NCBI GenBank assembly: GCA_964616835.1
Contig: CAZTSG010000001.1
Span: 1 to 64,000 of the forward strand
Reading direction: 5' to 3'
From: JAAOZP01 sp964616835
GTDB lineage: Archaea > Thermoproteota > EX4484-205 > JAAOZP01
Length of the DNA: 64,000 bases
A model generated the notes under the pieces. It saw nothing but the letters and a program-made list of their open reading frames with translations, was not told the origin of the DNA and searched no databases. Position numbers and translations under genes: made by a program. Numbering within the stretch: position 1 is the stretch's first letter; the number at the start of each line of letters is the position of its first letter. Positions 16,413-25,125 of the stretch are shown in pieces.

Positions 16413-17174
16413 ATGAAAACCGTATCCTTTAGGCATTTCTCGATAGGTGTATGGACAATATGCTGGAAGGACATTAAACTTTACTATGCTAAGGGACCAA
16501 TAGTTGTTACAGGTGTGCTTTTCCCTCTTTTTCTTTGGGCTGCCTTCTACATGGGCAGAGGCCTAGATTTTAATGAAGGATTGGCATCACTAGTAACGTT
16601 ATCAATCTTCTTCACCTCTTCTTCAGTCACACCAATAATAGCACCATGGGAAACTAGGCAGAGAACATTGGAGATGCTTATGTCCAGACCAGTAACAGTG
16701 ACTACAATACTGGTTGGTGATATCTTGGCTTCAACGATCTTCGGGTTAATCTTCATAATTCCAATATTTTTATGCGGCGTAGTCCTAGGAGCGATACCAA
16801 GCAACGTTTTACTGGCTGCACTATTAACTGTGATTACCGCCGTAGGATTCTCATCTCTTGGAGTGCTTTTCTCCGCGTTACCTACCGATACACCTGCAGA
16901 CGTCGTCTTATTAGCTAGCACCGTTAAGCTGCCCTTAATATTCGTTAGCGGAGTGTTAATACCGCTTTCACAGCTTCCGGAATGGGCTCTAGCAATAGCT
17001 GTGGTCTCTCCCTTAACTTATCCCACAGACCTTTTGAGGGGGCTTTACATAGGCAACACGTTTTTCCCAATGTTCGCAGATTTTTCAGCTACAGTTGTCT
17101 TAACAGTCATATTTACACTAGGTGCTCTAATACTTCATAAAAGAACGCTCTTCGCTAGACTACAAAAAAGATAG
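16413..17174 (+). CDS. ABC-2 type permease
   Basis: Membrane partner of the preceding ATPase, 253 residues with six predicted helices (about 28-50, 56-75, 98-125, 132-155, 160-185 and 220-242) and the typical phrases WETRQRTLEMLMSRPV and FVSGVLIPLSQLPEWA before the last helices. A TTG at 16395 would add six residues, but AGGAGG at 16399-16404 is placed correctly for ATG 16413, which I chose. Exporter substrate unknown; PadR control suggests a phenolic or other hydrophobic compound, or a metal if the Cys/His tail of the regulator is functional. Confidence 0.9.
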   Translation: MKTVSFRHFSIGVWTICWKDIKLYYAKGPIVVTGVLFPLFLWAAFYMGRGLDFNEGLASLVTLSIFFTSSSVTPIIAPWETRQRTLEMLMSRPVTVTTILVGDILASTIFGLIFIIPIFLCGVVLGAIPSNVLLAALLTVITAVGFSSLGVLFSALPTDTPADVVLLASTVKLPLIFVSGVLIPLSQLPEWALAIAVVSPLTYPTDLLRGLYIGNTFFPMFADFSATVVLTVIFTLGALILHKRTLFARLQKR

Positions 17175-17220
17175 CTAAACTTTGGGTTGCTAACAATCTC
17201 CATCCAGAATTACGTTTTTA

Positions 17221-17727
17221 CTAATGGGTTATCCCTATTTTCGTATATATTTCTCTCGGGCTTTTTGCTTCAACTACTAGATTTACAAAATCGGCTCTAT
17301 TAAAAAGCTCGGGAGGTGCGTACCTGCCTGTTAAAACCACGTCAGTCTCCTCTGGAGCTTCGTCTAACAGCTTCAACACTTCTTCAACAGGCACTAGGCC
17401 AACGTAAGTTGCTAGAGCAAGCTCGTCCAGAACCAGGAGGGCAGGTTTCTCTCTAAGCTTCTCCCTAGCCAATGAAAGGCCTTTTCTCGCCGCCTCCTTA
17501 TCCTCTTCGGAAGGATTCCTGAGGTCTACCCAGCTTTCTCTGCCTGCTAGGTGGATCTCGTACTCCGGTTTTAAGCGCTCAGACACAAGGTATTCACCAG
17601 TTTTCCACCCTTTCATGAACTGTATTATCACGACCCTAAGCCCATGGCCTACTGCTCTAACCGCTAAGCCTATAGCATTGGTGGTCTTGCCCGCCCCGGT
17701 ACCGGTGTAGAGAAATACCTTACCCAC
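17221..17727 (-). CDS. cobO: Cob(I)alamin adenosyltransferase (CobO/BtuR type)
   Basis: Transfers the adenosyl group of ATP to cobalamin, giving coenzyme B12. Residues 5-15 hold the P-loop YTGTGAGKTT; family blocks IQFMKGWKTGEY, LVLDELALATYVGLV and LTGRYAPPELFNRAD follow in order. 168 residues is normal. It starts with GTG 17727 behind a perfect GGAGGTGA whose first bases overlap the stop codon of the B12-dependent ribonucleotide reductase gene. The pair forms an operon that makes both the enzyme and its cofactor. Confidence 0.93.
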   Translation of the reverse strand: MGKVFLYTGTGAGKTTNAIGLAVRAVGHGLRVVIIQFMKGWKTGEYLVSERLKPEYEIHLAGRESWVDLRNPSEEDKEAARKGLSLAREKLREKPALLVLDELALATYVGLVPVEEVLKLLDEAPEETDVVLTGRYAPPELFNRADFVNLVVEAKSPREIYTKIGITH

Positions 17728-17740
17728 CTGCTCTCACCTC

Positions 17741-20356
17741 CTAAGCTACGGGGCATATGCTCCATCCGCAGTCTAGGCAGTGGAGGCATCCCCCCTCCTT
17801 AACAAGCCTCCTGCTGCCACAGTTGGGACACTGAGTGTATGTGTCAGTGCTCTCACTCCTGTCGAGAATCAGAACAGGTTTCTCAATACTAGTCACTGCC
17901 CTGGATGACATGCTGCTCGAGGTTTCTTCAAACCCTTTAATTTCGACTCCAAGCGATTTGGCAAGCTCTATCGTAGAGTTGCTGACTATCCTAGCATATT
18001 CCCCCGACTTAGAGGATGGTGCTACTAACACCTGCGAGGGGAGAGACCCCTCCCTATATATCGTAACGCCTTTCACACCCATTGCATGTGCCAGCATGAA
18101 TGCTTTCTGAACGTCCTCCACAGTAACCCAGCTAGGCATGTTTATTGTTTTGCTTACTGCAGCACATATCCACTTAGTGAACTCTGCCTGCGCCCTAACG
18201 TGATCCCACCACGGTATGTCGTAGGCTACTAGGAAGACTCTTGTTAACTCGCCGGGTAGGTCTAGTCCTATGAGCGAACCTCCGTTGTCTGAAACCATTT
18301 TAAGAACCCTCTCATCATACAGACCGTTCTCTCTTAGTGCTTTCTCAAACTCGACGTCAACATAGTAGAAGGTTCCTACAGTAACCCTTTTCTCATATAT
18401 GAGTGCGAACTGCGGTTCTATTCCTGAAGAAACGTCTACTAGCATGGATATGGAGCCTGTTGGCGCTATGGTTGTGACTTCAGCATTCCTAATCCCGAAC
18501 CTAATTATCTCGTGCTGTAGCTCGCGCCACGGAAGGGTCTGCCAATCCTCATGGTAGAATCCCTCAATAGGCATCCCGCCTTCGGGGTATGAAGAGTTGG
18601 GGTACAGGGGAAACGGGCCGCGCTCCTTAGAGAGTTGACATGATTCCTTCATAGCGTGGAAAGTCAAGTGTTCCGCGATCCTGTTCATCATCCTGAAGCC
18701 TTCCTCACTGTTATACGGTATTCTGAGCGCGAAAAGCGTGTCTGCAAGACCCATGACTCCGAGGCCGACTTTCCTCGTCAGCTTTGTCTCACGTTCTATC
18801 TCCGGTATTGGAAACTTGTTAACATCTATAACGTTGTCAAGAAACCTTAATGCAATTCTAATCGTTCTATCATATTCATCCCAATCAAAATACGTCTTTC
18901 CTCCTTCGTTTCTTATGAAAGCGTAGAGGTTTACTGAACCAAGGTTGCATGACTCATAAGGATACAATGGCTCTTCTCCGCAGGGGTTTGTCGATTTTAT
19001 TAGCCCCTTATGCTTTGCAAGAATGTTTCTCCTGTTAATATTGTCGAGGAATACGACTCCAGGGTCTCCGGTTCTCCAAGCCATTTCAGCAATCTTCCAG
19101 AAGATATCGCGCGCATCCATGGTTTTCCAAACACTGCCGTTTCTAGGGTTTACCAACGGGTATTTGCCATCCTTCTTCAGATAATCCCAGAATTCTTCTT
19201 TAATCATAACGGATATGTTGAAGTTCTCTAGTCTTCCCCGCTCAGACTTTGACGTTATGAAAGCCTCTATGTCGGGATGGTCTATTTCCAGGATCCCCAT
19301 GTTGGCTCCTCTTCTCTTTCCCCCCTGCTTCACAACTTCGGTAACAGTGTCTATTATCCTCATGAAGGAGACTGGGCCGCTTGCAACGCCGGAGGTGCTT
19401 GAAACAATGTCCCCAGCTGGCCTTAGCTTAGAGTAGTTTATCCCCACTCCACCGCCTGATTTGAAGATTATAGCTGCCTGAGTGGCTGCGTTCATTATGG
19501 ATTCAATATTATCATCTATATCTAGGACGAAGCATGCTGAAAGCTGACCCAGCCTTGTCCCCGCATTGAAGAGCGTGGGCGAGTTAGGCATAAACCTTTT
19601 AGAGACCATGAGACTATAATATGCTTGAAAATTCTCGTAATAGTTGTCGAACTCGCCTGAGCTCAGCATCTTCAGGAAATCGCTCCAAGAAACCCTCATT
19701 CTACCCTGTGAGTTAAGCTCGTCGTAAAGCGTCTTCATACGCTCCAAATGATGCTCGTTCCAAGTTACGGAATAGCCCCCGCCACTCTTCCCGAGACCCA
19801 GCTTTCCAGCATAAGACTTGGCGTCGAAATCCTCCTTTGGGAAAACGGGCAAACCCCCCTCCTTGTGGAAAACCCTCGGATCATAGAGTATATCCGGTAT
19901 TACTATGGTCATCGCAACCCTCTGAAACATCTGCTTAGGAGTTTCTATCAGCCTCCCGTTCTCATCCTTGAGCAGGTAGCGGTTGACCATGAGCCTGAGA
20001 GCGTTTACTGAGAACTCTTTCTCAACCTCGTCTATGAAATCCTTCTGGAGGAGCGCCTTCTTCTCCTCCCTTATACGCTCCCTCTCCTTCCTGTAGAGAA
20101 TATACGCTTTAGCAACCTCGTAAAGGTCGAATTTCACGAGAGCAAGTTCAACAACATCCTGTATCTCTTCAACATGGGGAATCTTCCCTTCTTCATACTT
20201 CTTGCTTAGAACTTCAAGAACATAGTTGACAACCTTATCCAATACCTTCTCATCATACTGTTTCACGCTCACCATGGCTTTCATAACAGCATTCCTAATT
20301 CTCTCAGGATTGAAATCAACAATCCTACCGTCCCTCTTCACAACCTTCTTATCCAT
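17741..20356 (-). CDS. nrdJ: Adenosylcobalamin-dependent (class II) ribonucleotide reductase
   Basis: Reduces ribonucleotides to deoxyribonucleotides with a radical from coenzyme B12. An ATP-cone (1-90: KRDGRIVDFNPERIRNAVMKA) is followed by the catalytic barrel with FNAGTRLGQLSACFVLD (disulfide Cys), NPCGEEPLYPYESCNLGSVNL in parts (active-site Cys and Glu), APTGSISMLVDVSSGIEP, and a C-terminal zinc ribbon with two CxxC pairs (CPNCG, CLHCLDCGWSICP). 871 residues, complete, no intein. Start ATG 20356. Followed immediately by cobO. No class I or III reductase is in the window. Confidence 0.95.
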   Translation of the reverse strand: MDKKVVKRDGRIVDFNPERIRNAVMKAMVSVKQYDEKVLDKVVNYVLEVLSKKYEEGKIPHVEEIQDVVELALVKFDLYEVAKAYILYRKERERIREEKKALLQKDFIDEVEKEFSVNALRLMVNRYLLKDENGRLIETPKQMFQRVAMTIVIPDILYDPRVFHKEGGLPVFPKEDFDAKSYAGKLGLGKSGGGYSVTWNEHHLERMKTLYDELNSQGRMRVSWSDFLKMLSSGEFDNYYENFQAYYSLMVSKRFMPNSPTLFNAGTRLGQLSACFVLDIDDNIESIMNAATQAAIIFKSGGGVGINYSKLRPAGDIVSSTSGVASGPVSFMRIIDTVTEVVKQGGKRRGANMGILEIDHPDIEAFITSKSERGRLENFNISVMIKEEFWDYLKKDGKYPLVNPRNGSVWKTMDARDIFWKIAEMAWRTGDPGVVFLDNINRRNILAKHKGLIKSTNPCGEEPLYPYESCNLGSVNLYAFIRNEGGKTYFDWDEYDRTIRIALRFLDNVIDVNKFPIPEIERETKLTRKVGLGVMGLADTLFALRIPYNSEEGFRMMNRIAEHLTFHAMKESCQLSKERGPFPLYPNSSYPEGGMPIEGFYHEDWQTLPWRELQHEIIRFGIRNAEVTTIAPTGSISMLVDVSSGIEPQFALIYEKRVTVGTFYYVDVEFEKALRENGLYDERVLKMVSDNGGSLIGLDLPGELTRVFLVAYDIPWWDHVRAQAEFTKWICAAVSKTINMPSWVTVEDVQKAFMLAHAMGVKGVTIYREGSLPSQVLVAPSSKSGEYARIVSNSTIELAKSLGVEIKGFEETSSSMSSRAVTSIEKPVLILDRSESTDTYTQCPNCGSRRLVKEGGCLHCLDCGWSICPVA

Positions 20357-20436
20357 ACTGGTTCTCTAAACACATTCAAAGTATTATAAGGATTAAGCGA
20401 AATAAGAATAGAAGACTCGTTTACCAAATGAGAAAG

Positions 20437-20523
20437 CGTCGGGGGCGGGATTTGAACCCGCACGGCGCGTGGGCGCCACTGGCTTAGCAGGCCAGCGCCT
20501 TAACCAGGTTTGGCTACCCCGAC
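20437..20523 (-). tRNA. tRNA-Ser (GCT)
   Basis: Minus strand: acceptor GTCGGGG/CCCCGAC, anticodon stem CTGGC/GCCAG around CTGCTAA giving anticodon GCT, a long GC-rich variable arm typical of serine, T arm GCGGG-TTCAAAT-CCCGC, discriminator G at 20437. No intron, CCA not encoded. Confidence 0.96.
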
Positions 20524-20722
20524 TCATTAGATGAGAACGATTCGTGGCTAAATAAAGATTTTCCTAAGCGTGTGGGAGGAGGGAAAGCAGTGTTAAGAGA
20601 GTGACTGCTTGCTCTACTAGCGGAAACACGAGTTTGAAATATAGCGTATACGTTACAGATGCTTAAGGGTTGGCATAATGCTTAATTATGCTTAGAGCAC
20701 CTATACTACTGGTGAATAGAAA

Positions 20723-21073
20723 ATGAGCTTGGAATCATTATTAATACAGATTATAGTTGAAACCATAGTTGTTGCTCCGGTTCTGTGGATTGCTGGGAGG
20801 ATTATGGTGGGGGAGAAGAAGGCTAAGTTCACAGACGCTGTTTGGATCGTCGTCCTAGGTGTTATTCTGGGTGCGGTTATAGGTGCTTTCCTACACGGCT
20901 TAGTAGCGCGCGCGCTTATCAGTTTCATAGTTTGGCTGGCTTTGATCAAGCATTTCTTCGACTGCGGCTGGTTGAAGGCTTTCGTCATAGCTGTTTTCGC
21001 AGCGATACTCTTCGTAATCATAGCTGTAATAATAGGAGTAATACTTGGAGTTGCATTGATTGCACTACTATAA
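20723..21073 (+). CDS. Small hydrophobic membrane protein
   Basis: 116 residues, almost entirely hydrophobic, with four predicted helices (about 5-25, 38-62, 65-82 and 88-116). Only one charged cluster (VGEKKAKFTD near 29-38) and a Cys in HFFDCGWLK. No known motif. ATG 20723 has GGTGA eight bases upstream, so translation is likely. It stands alone between tRNA-Ser and a convergent operon. Function unknown. Confidence 0.6.
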   Translation: MSLESLLIQIIVETIVVAPVLWIAGRIMVGEKKAKFTDAVWIVVLGVILGAVIGAFLHGLVARALISFIVWLALIKHFFDCGWLKAFVIAVFAAILFVIIAVIIGVILGVALIALL

Positions 21074-21102
21074 GTATGTGCTCGATCCTTTTTACATGGT
21101 TC

Positions 21103-21501
21103 TTATCCCAGTAAGACTATAATCTCTACTTCATCGCCATCACTGAGATTGAGTTTTTTGCGCAGATTTATTGGCGCTATTATTTCCACGATGTCTCTAG
21201 GATAAGATGGGACTTGAGGGATTACGATTGCACCCTCGACCTTGCCAGCTACTACTGCTTTGAAGCATTTTCCAGGGTAGAAGCCTTCTCTAGGAACTAT
21301 TTCTATCCCGTGGTAACTGTCTAGTATTTCCCTTACGGCTCTAAACTCTGGAGGCAGTTGAATGTTAAGAGTTCCAGGATACGGTTTGAACCCCAGTTTT
21401 TCTACGAATTGATCCATAGCCCAAGGGATGCTTACGAAAAAACTTCCCCTACTTTTGCCGCTGAAAACAATACCTTCCAAAATTATCTGATTCTTGGTCA
21501 T
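21103..21501 (-). CDS. ribK: CTP-dependent riboflavin kinase (stand-alone)
   Basis: Archaeal enzyme converting riboflavin and CTP to FMN. The 132-residue protein is one DUF120 domain: GIVFSGKSRGSFFVS, KLGFKPYPGTLNIQLP, the basic central part, and INLRKKLNLSDGDEVEI at the end. It lacks the N-terminal helix-turn-helix of the second copy at 23797-24495. Its ATG overlaps the TGA of the GH10 xylanase gene (ATGA), implying translational coupling to that gene, an odd pairing. Call is firm at family level; the two copies may differ in activity. Confidence 0.85.
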   Translation of the reverse strand: MTKNQIILEGIVFSGKSRGSFFVSIPWAMDQFVEKLGFKPYPGTLNIQLPPEFRAVREILDSYHGIEIVPREGFYPGKCFKAVVAGKVEGAIVIPQVPSYPRDIVEIIAPINLRKKLNLSDGDEVEIIVLLG

Positions 21502-22619
21502 CGGATTGTACCTATTTTTTCCAGCATGGCTTCGATTAAGGCGTAGTACGCCGGCTTAGGATTGTAGTTCTCGTCGAAAATTAGGGCTGCGCCATATCCT
21601 GGGAAAGCATGGGGTACCCAAGAATGTTTGTCTGTGAAGCCCCACATGATGAAGGCCTGTGGGCTATCGCTGTCCAAATACGCTTTGAAGATCTTCTTAT
21701 ATATTTCTGCCTGTTTAGTAAGTTCTTCTTCTGAAACAGGGAGCCTAATAGCGACATCCATCTCCGTTATCTCCACCTTTAGGCCGAGCTCTCTGAACCT
21801 CCTTATATTCTCTGCAATGCTTTGAGGATCAGGGTGCCATTCAACTCTGATATGCATCTGCAATCCTATTCCATGTATTGGAACCCCTTTTTCCAGAAGG
21901 TTCTTAATCAAGTTGTATATTGCGTTGGACTTCCTGTTTATGCCTTCTGCACCATAATCGTTATAGAAGAGCAATGCATTAGGGTCAGCTTCATGCGCCC
22001 ACCTGAAGGCGAGCTCAATGTATTCTGGGCCTATGTTTCTAAGCCAGACAGTATCTCTTAAAGTACCATCGTCGTTGAAAGCCTCGTTAACAACATCCCA
22101 AGCATATATCTTGCCCCGATAGTATCCGACAACCGTGAAAATATGGTCTCGAAGAATATTAATCCACCCCTCCCTTGTAAAATTCCCGTTAACCACCCAA
22201 TCCGGTAGCTGATTGTGCCAGACAAGAGTGTGACCACGAACCTTCATTCCATGTTCCTCGGCGAATGAAACTATTGAATCTGCCATCGAAAAATCATAAA
22301 CCATCCTATGGGGATGAATCATATAAAACTTCATCTCGTTCTCTGGAGTAATAACATTAAATTCACGAGCGAGAATGCTTGCATACTTTTCCTCGCTCAA
22401 GGGGAAATAGCTTACGGCCGTTCCAATCATTATGCCGCAAGACTCAGCGAGCTCTCTCAAAGTATGGTTTTGAAACAAGGAATAATCATGGTTCGCCATA
22501 TCCTCGTTATTTTTCACCTTCGTTTTAAACACCTGCCAGATTATGAAGGAGGCTAAAATAAGCATTGTTGTTCCGAAGATTACCGCAGTTTTCAATCTGC
22601 CTGTTTGCAACCTGTCCAT
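21498..22619 (-). CDS. GH10 endo-1,4-beta-xylanase, membrane-anchored
   Basis: Extracellular xylan-degrading enzyme. Residues 11-30 form an N-terminal anchor or uncleaved signal; the GH10 barrel covers about 50-370. Catalytic residues visible: acid/base Glu179 in WDVVNEAF and nucleophile Glu286 in EITEMDVA; substrate-binding blocks ENEMKF, GHTLVWHNQLP and MWGFTDKHSWVP are intact. ATG 22619 lies about 24 bases from a TATA-like TTAAAAATATT, so the message is probably leaderless. Downstream ribK overlaps its stop by 4 bases. GH10 genes are uncommon in archaea; with the adjacent broken ABC permease this suggests lateral acquisition. Confidence 0.93.
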   Translation of the reverse strand: MDRLQTGRLKTAVIFGTTMLILASFIIWQVFKTKVKNNEDMANHDYSLFQNHTLRELAESCGIMIGTAVSYFPLSEEKYASILAREFNVITPENEMKFYMIHPHRMVYDFSMADSIVSFAEEHGMKVRGHTLVWHNQLPDWVVNGNFTREGWINILRDHIFTVVGYYRGKIYAWDVVNEAFNDDGTLRDTVWLRNIGPEYIELAFRWAHEADPNALLFYNDYGAEGINRKSNAIYNLIKNLLEKGVPIHGIGLQMHIRVEWHPDPQSIAENIRRFRELGLKVEITEMDVAIRLPVSEEELTKQAEIYKKIFKAYLDSDSPQAFIMWGFTDKHSWVPHAFPGYGAALIFDENYNPKPAYYALIEAMLEKIGTIR

Positions 22620-22650
22620 GGAGATTAGAGCTCAATATTTTTAAGACTTT

Positions 22651-23097
22651 ATGGCTTGGGAAAGTCCGGGGAATATTCTTACGCAAATATTCATAACACT
22701 AGTAATGATTACATTCGGCTACCCAGTATTCGGAGTAGTTGCAATACCTGATGTACCCGCCATAATTATAATACTTGCAGGGGGTGGCGGCGTTCTCCGG
22801 GCTGGGCATGATATTCGGCGGGTCTTCAAAAACGTTGAAGCCTCATCCGCTCTCGGTAATGCCGTTGCGTTTCCCATGATGTTTCTCTCAGGGTCCTTCT
22901 GGTCTGTTGAAATAATGCCTCCCATACTACAGTCGCTTGCAAAAATCATGCCTCTAACATACTTCTTCAACGCGCTTCGGAGTGCCATAATATACAAGGA
23001 GCCACTAAATGCCTTATACAACCTTGCAATACTACCGGTGTTAGCAGTAGTCTTCATCACTATCGGAACAATACTCATCAGGTGGGAAGAAGATTAG
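22651..23097 (+). pseudogene. Remnant of an ABC-2 type permease
   Basis: Only the C-terminal half of an ABC-2 permease is left: VEASSALGNAVAFPMMFLSGSF, MPPILQSLAKIMPLTYFFNALR (in parts) and a last helix. The open frame upstream of it reads GGGGVLRAGHDIRRVFKNV, unlike a membrane helix, but the +1 frame over 22788-22830 reads AAFSGLGMIFGG, the expected sequence. So two compensating frameshifts seem to bracket that stretch. The N-terminal half and a partner ATPase are missing, and the 5' end runs into the xylanase promoter. Confidence 0.7.
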
Positions 23098-23198
23098 GAC
23101 GGTGCTAATACCAGTGTCAGCTACAAGTTGAAGCTGCAACAGCCTCTACGTAGACCAAGATGGGAATAGGCCTTCTCCTCCTTAATCCCGAATTAATG

Positions 23199-23272
23199 CG
23201 GGCCCGGAGGGATTTGAACCCTCGGCCATCAGGTTAAGAGCCTGCCGCTCTACCATGCTGAGCTACGGGCCC
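23199..23272 (-). tRNA. tRNA-Lys (CTT)
   Basis: Minus strand: acceptor GGGCCCG/CGGGCCC, D arm GCTC...GAGC, anticodon loop CTCTTAA giving CTT, T arm GAGGG-TTCAAAT-CCCTC, discriminator G at 23199. No intron and no encoded CCA. Confidence 0.96.
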
Positions 23273-23344
23273 TAAGCTTCCTTTTCGCCAGGGATTTTAA
23301 AAACTTTTAACTGATGTTCTTCATGGCTCTGGTGAGAATCCGGT

Positions 23345-23788
23345 ATGGGTAAGAGCGGTAAGATTGTTCTCACCACTGGTGTGTTCGACATCATTCACCC
23401 TGGTCACATAAGGTTCTTGGAAGAGGCTAAGAGGCTGGCCGGCAAGGATGGTAGGCTTATAGTTATCGTCGCCTGCGACAGCGTTGTTAGGAAGAGTAAG
23501 GGGAGAAGCCCCATGTTCAGAGCTAGAGATAGAGCTCTCATGATTTCTAGGCTTAAGCCTGTTGACGCTGTGTATGTTGGCAGGCGGGGGAGGCTTGAGA
23601 AAAACATCTCGTGGTTTCTTAAGAAGATTAGGCCTGATATTCTTGTGTTCGGCTACGACCAAGAGTCAGTTATGAAGAATACTCTTAAAGTTATGGGTGA
23701 GCTTGGGCTTAGAATTAGAGTTGTAAAGATGAGAAAGTTCTACGACATCAGCAGTAGCAAGATAATAAGGAGGATTAAGAAATCTTGA
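23345..23788 (+). CDS. ribL: FAD synthase (RibL-type cytidylyltransferase)
   Basis: Adenylates FMN to FAD. A single nucleotidyltransferase domain of 147 residues: TTGVFDIIHPGHIRFLEEA with the HxGH motif near 18-21, VACDSVVRKSKGR, FGYDQES, and YDISSSKIIRRI with the S-S-x-x-I/R end motif. ATG 23345 has GGTGAG nine bases upstream. It is convergent with the riboflavin kinase/regulator gene only 8 bases away; together they give both steps from riboflavin to FAD. Confidence 0.87.
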   Translation: MGKSGKIVLTTGVFDIIHPGHIRFLEEAKRLAGKDGRLIVIVACDSVVRKSKGRSPMFRARDRALMISRLKPVDAVYVGRRGRLEKNISWFLKKIRPDILVFGYDQESVMKNTLKVMGELGLRIRVVKMRKFYDISSSKIIRRIKKS

Positions 23789-23796
23789 GGGGGAGC

Positions 23797-24495
23797 TTAT
23801 TCACGGGTTGTTGTTTTGAAAAAGAACATTACCTTGTCCCCGTCTTCCAACCCCAGTTCCTTCCTCAAGTTGTAGCGTGAGATTATTTCAACCACGGAGC
23901 TATCGTATATTGTTCTCAACGCTTTTATCACTGCCCCATCGTATTTCTCGTTTACAACGACCGGGTAGCAATATACCTCTCCAAAAGTTCTCTCCTGGTC
24001 TGAGAAGCCGTGTATAACTATGGGTGGCTTAGACATTTTCTCGGCGAGTATCAACTGGTCCATGTAGTTCTCTATCTTAAGGTTTAGAGTACCCGGATAG
24101 GGGTAGAAGCCCAGCCTCGTGTGAAACTGGTCGAGATAAGGTTTCCTAGAAACGTAGTATGCTCCCTCCCCCAGCCCCGTGAAAACCCTGCCGGTGAAGA
24201 CATGAGTCACATAGACCTTGTTTACTATCGACATTATCGACCCAACGTGGAGCTTAATCTGGTTAATACCCTTGTCTGAGAGCCTTACCACTCTCCCTTT
24301 GGGGGACATCATTGTCTCAATCAGCTTCTCTTTTTCAAGCTCCTTCAGGTACCTAGAAGCTGATTGGTGCGAAACGTCAATAGCCTTGGACAATTCTCTA
24401 GTGGAGATGTAGGTCTTGCCTTCTTGTATCAGCTTGGCGATTGCAAGCAGCATATATGTCTTCTTATACTCTTTCATCTTATACTTTTCCGACAT
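23797..24495 (-). CDS. rbkR: Bifunctional riboflavin kinase / transcription regulator RbkR
   Basis: Two domains: an N-terminal winged helix (about 8-85: KTYISTRELSKAIDVSHQSASR in parts, LIETMMSPKGRVVRLSDKG) and a C-terminal CTP-dependent riboflavin kinase domain (98-232: GEGAYYVSRKPY, RLGFYPYPGTLNLKI, YNLRKELGLEDGDKVMFF). Archaeal RbkR proteins of this build repress riboflavin genes and phosphorylate riboflavin. Start ATG 24495 overlaps the end of the endonuclease V gene by 17 bases, so the two are cotranscribed. No riboflavin synthesis operon is in the window; its operator could not be identified. Confidence 0.88.
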   Translation of the reverse strand: MSEKYKMKEYKKTYMLLAIAKLIQEGKTYISTRELSKAIDVSHQSASRYLKELEKEKLIETMMSPKGRVVRLSDKGINQIKLHVGSIMSIVNKVYVTHVFTGRVFTGLGEGAYYVSRKPYLDQFHTRLGFYPYPGTLNLKIENYMDQLILAEKMSKPPIVIHGFSDQERTFGEVYCYPVVVNEKYDGAVIKALRTIYDSSVVEIISRYNLRKELGLEDGDKVMFFFKTTTRE

Positions 24496-25123
24496 CTCCA
24501 GTAATTGCCTCCAGCATCTTCACGGAGAGCCTGTGCGCCACCTCCAGTGGAATAGGCAGTTTGAAACCCTCCGGCGTAATTCTTCTTAGAACGCTATACG
24601 CTCCTTCGAGAGTAATCATGTTGCCAACACTGTAATAAAACTTGTCCTTAAACATCCTTAAATTGTTAACGTTATGCTCCGCCTCAAGCCCTCCTAAGGG
24701 TTTCTTCGCGATACCTATCGTCGGCTTCTTAAGAATAACCCCCAAATAGGTTGCAAGACCACACTTCCTCGGATGCGCTAGACCATGACCGTTGACTATG
24801 AGGACATCATACTCGTCGATGAATTTCCTAAGCGTTTTGAGAACCACAGGCCCCTCTCTGAAGGAGAGGAGGGTTGAAACATAGGGCATTTTAACAAGCG
24901 TCCTTGAAACGCTTAAGAGCACTATGTTCTCCTTCGAAGCGTCAAATACTGAAAACCCGACTGCTGCAGATTCCCCTTTGTAAGAAGCATCCACTCCGCC
25001 AATCCTCTGGATTTTCTCCAATGATTCATCAGAGACTGAAACCTTCTTCGAGAGGAGTTCCTGAATCCTGCAAAGCCTGTGGTAAAGAGACTGGTCTATC
25101 CCGTGGTTACGGGCTGCACACAT
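24479..25123 (-). CDS. nfi: Endonuclease V
   Basis: Cuts DNA one base 3' of deoxyinosine, repairing adenine deamination. 214 residues, usual length. Motifs: GGVDASYKG near 42-50 (catalytic Asp), PYVSTLLSFREGP near 81-93 (the PYxP-like wedge region, here PYVS, and the Glu), and VNGHGLAHPRKCGLA near 110-124 (catalytic Asp is replaced in the usual DGHG by NGHG, worth noting). Starts at ATG 25123, two bases after the translin-like gene. Confidence 0.9.
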   Translation of the reverse strand: MCAARNHGIDQSLYHRLCRIQELLSKKVSVSDESLEKIQRIGGVDASYKGESAAVGFSVFDASKENIVLLSVSRTLVKMPYVSTLLSFREGPVVLKTLRKFIDEYDVLIVNGHGLAHPRKCGLATYLGVILKKPTIGIAKKPLGGLEAEHNVNNLRMFKDKFYYSVGNMITLEGAYSVLRRITPEGFKLPIPLEVAHRLSVKMLEAITGDVGKV

Positions 25124-25125
25124 TT

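Noticed and set aside
23273..23344. RbkR operator upstream of ribL
   Set aside because: I could not find a convincing dyad in this space that recurs at another riboflavin-related gene.
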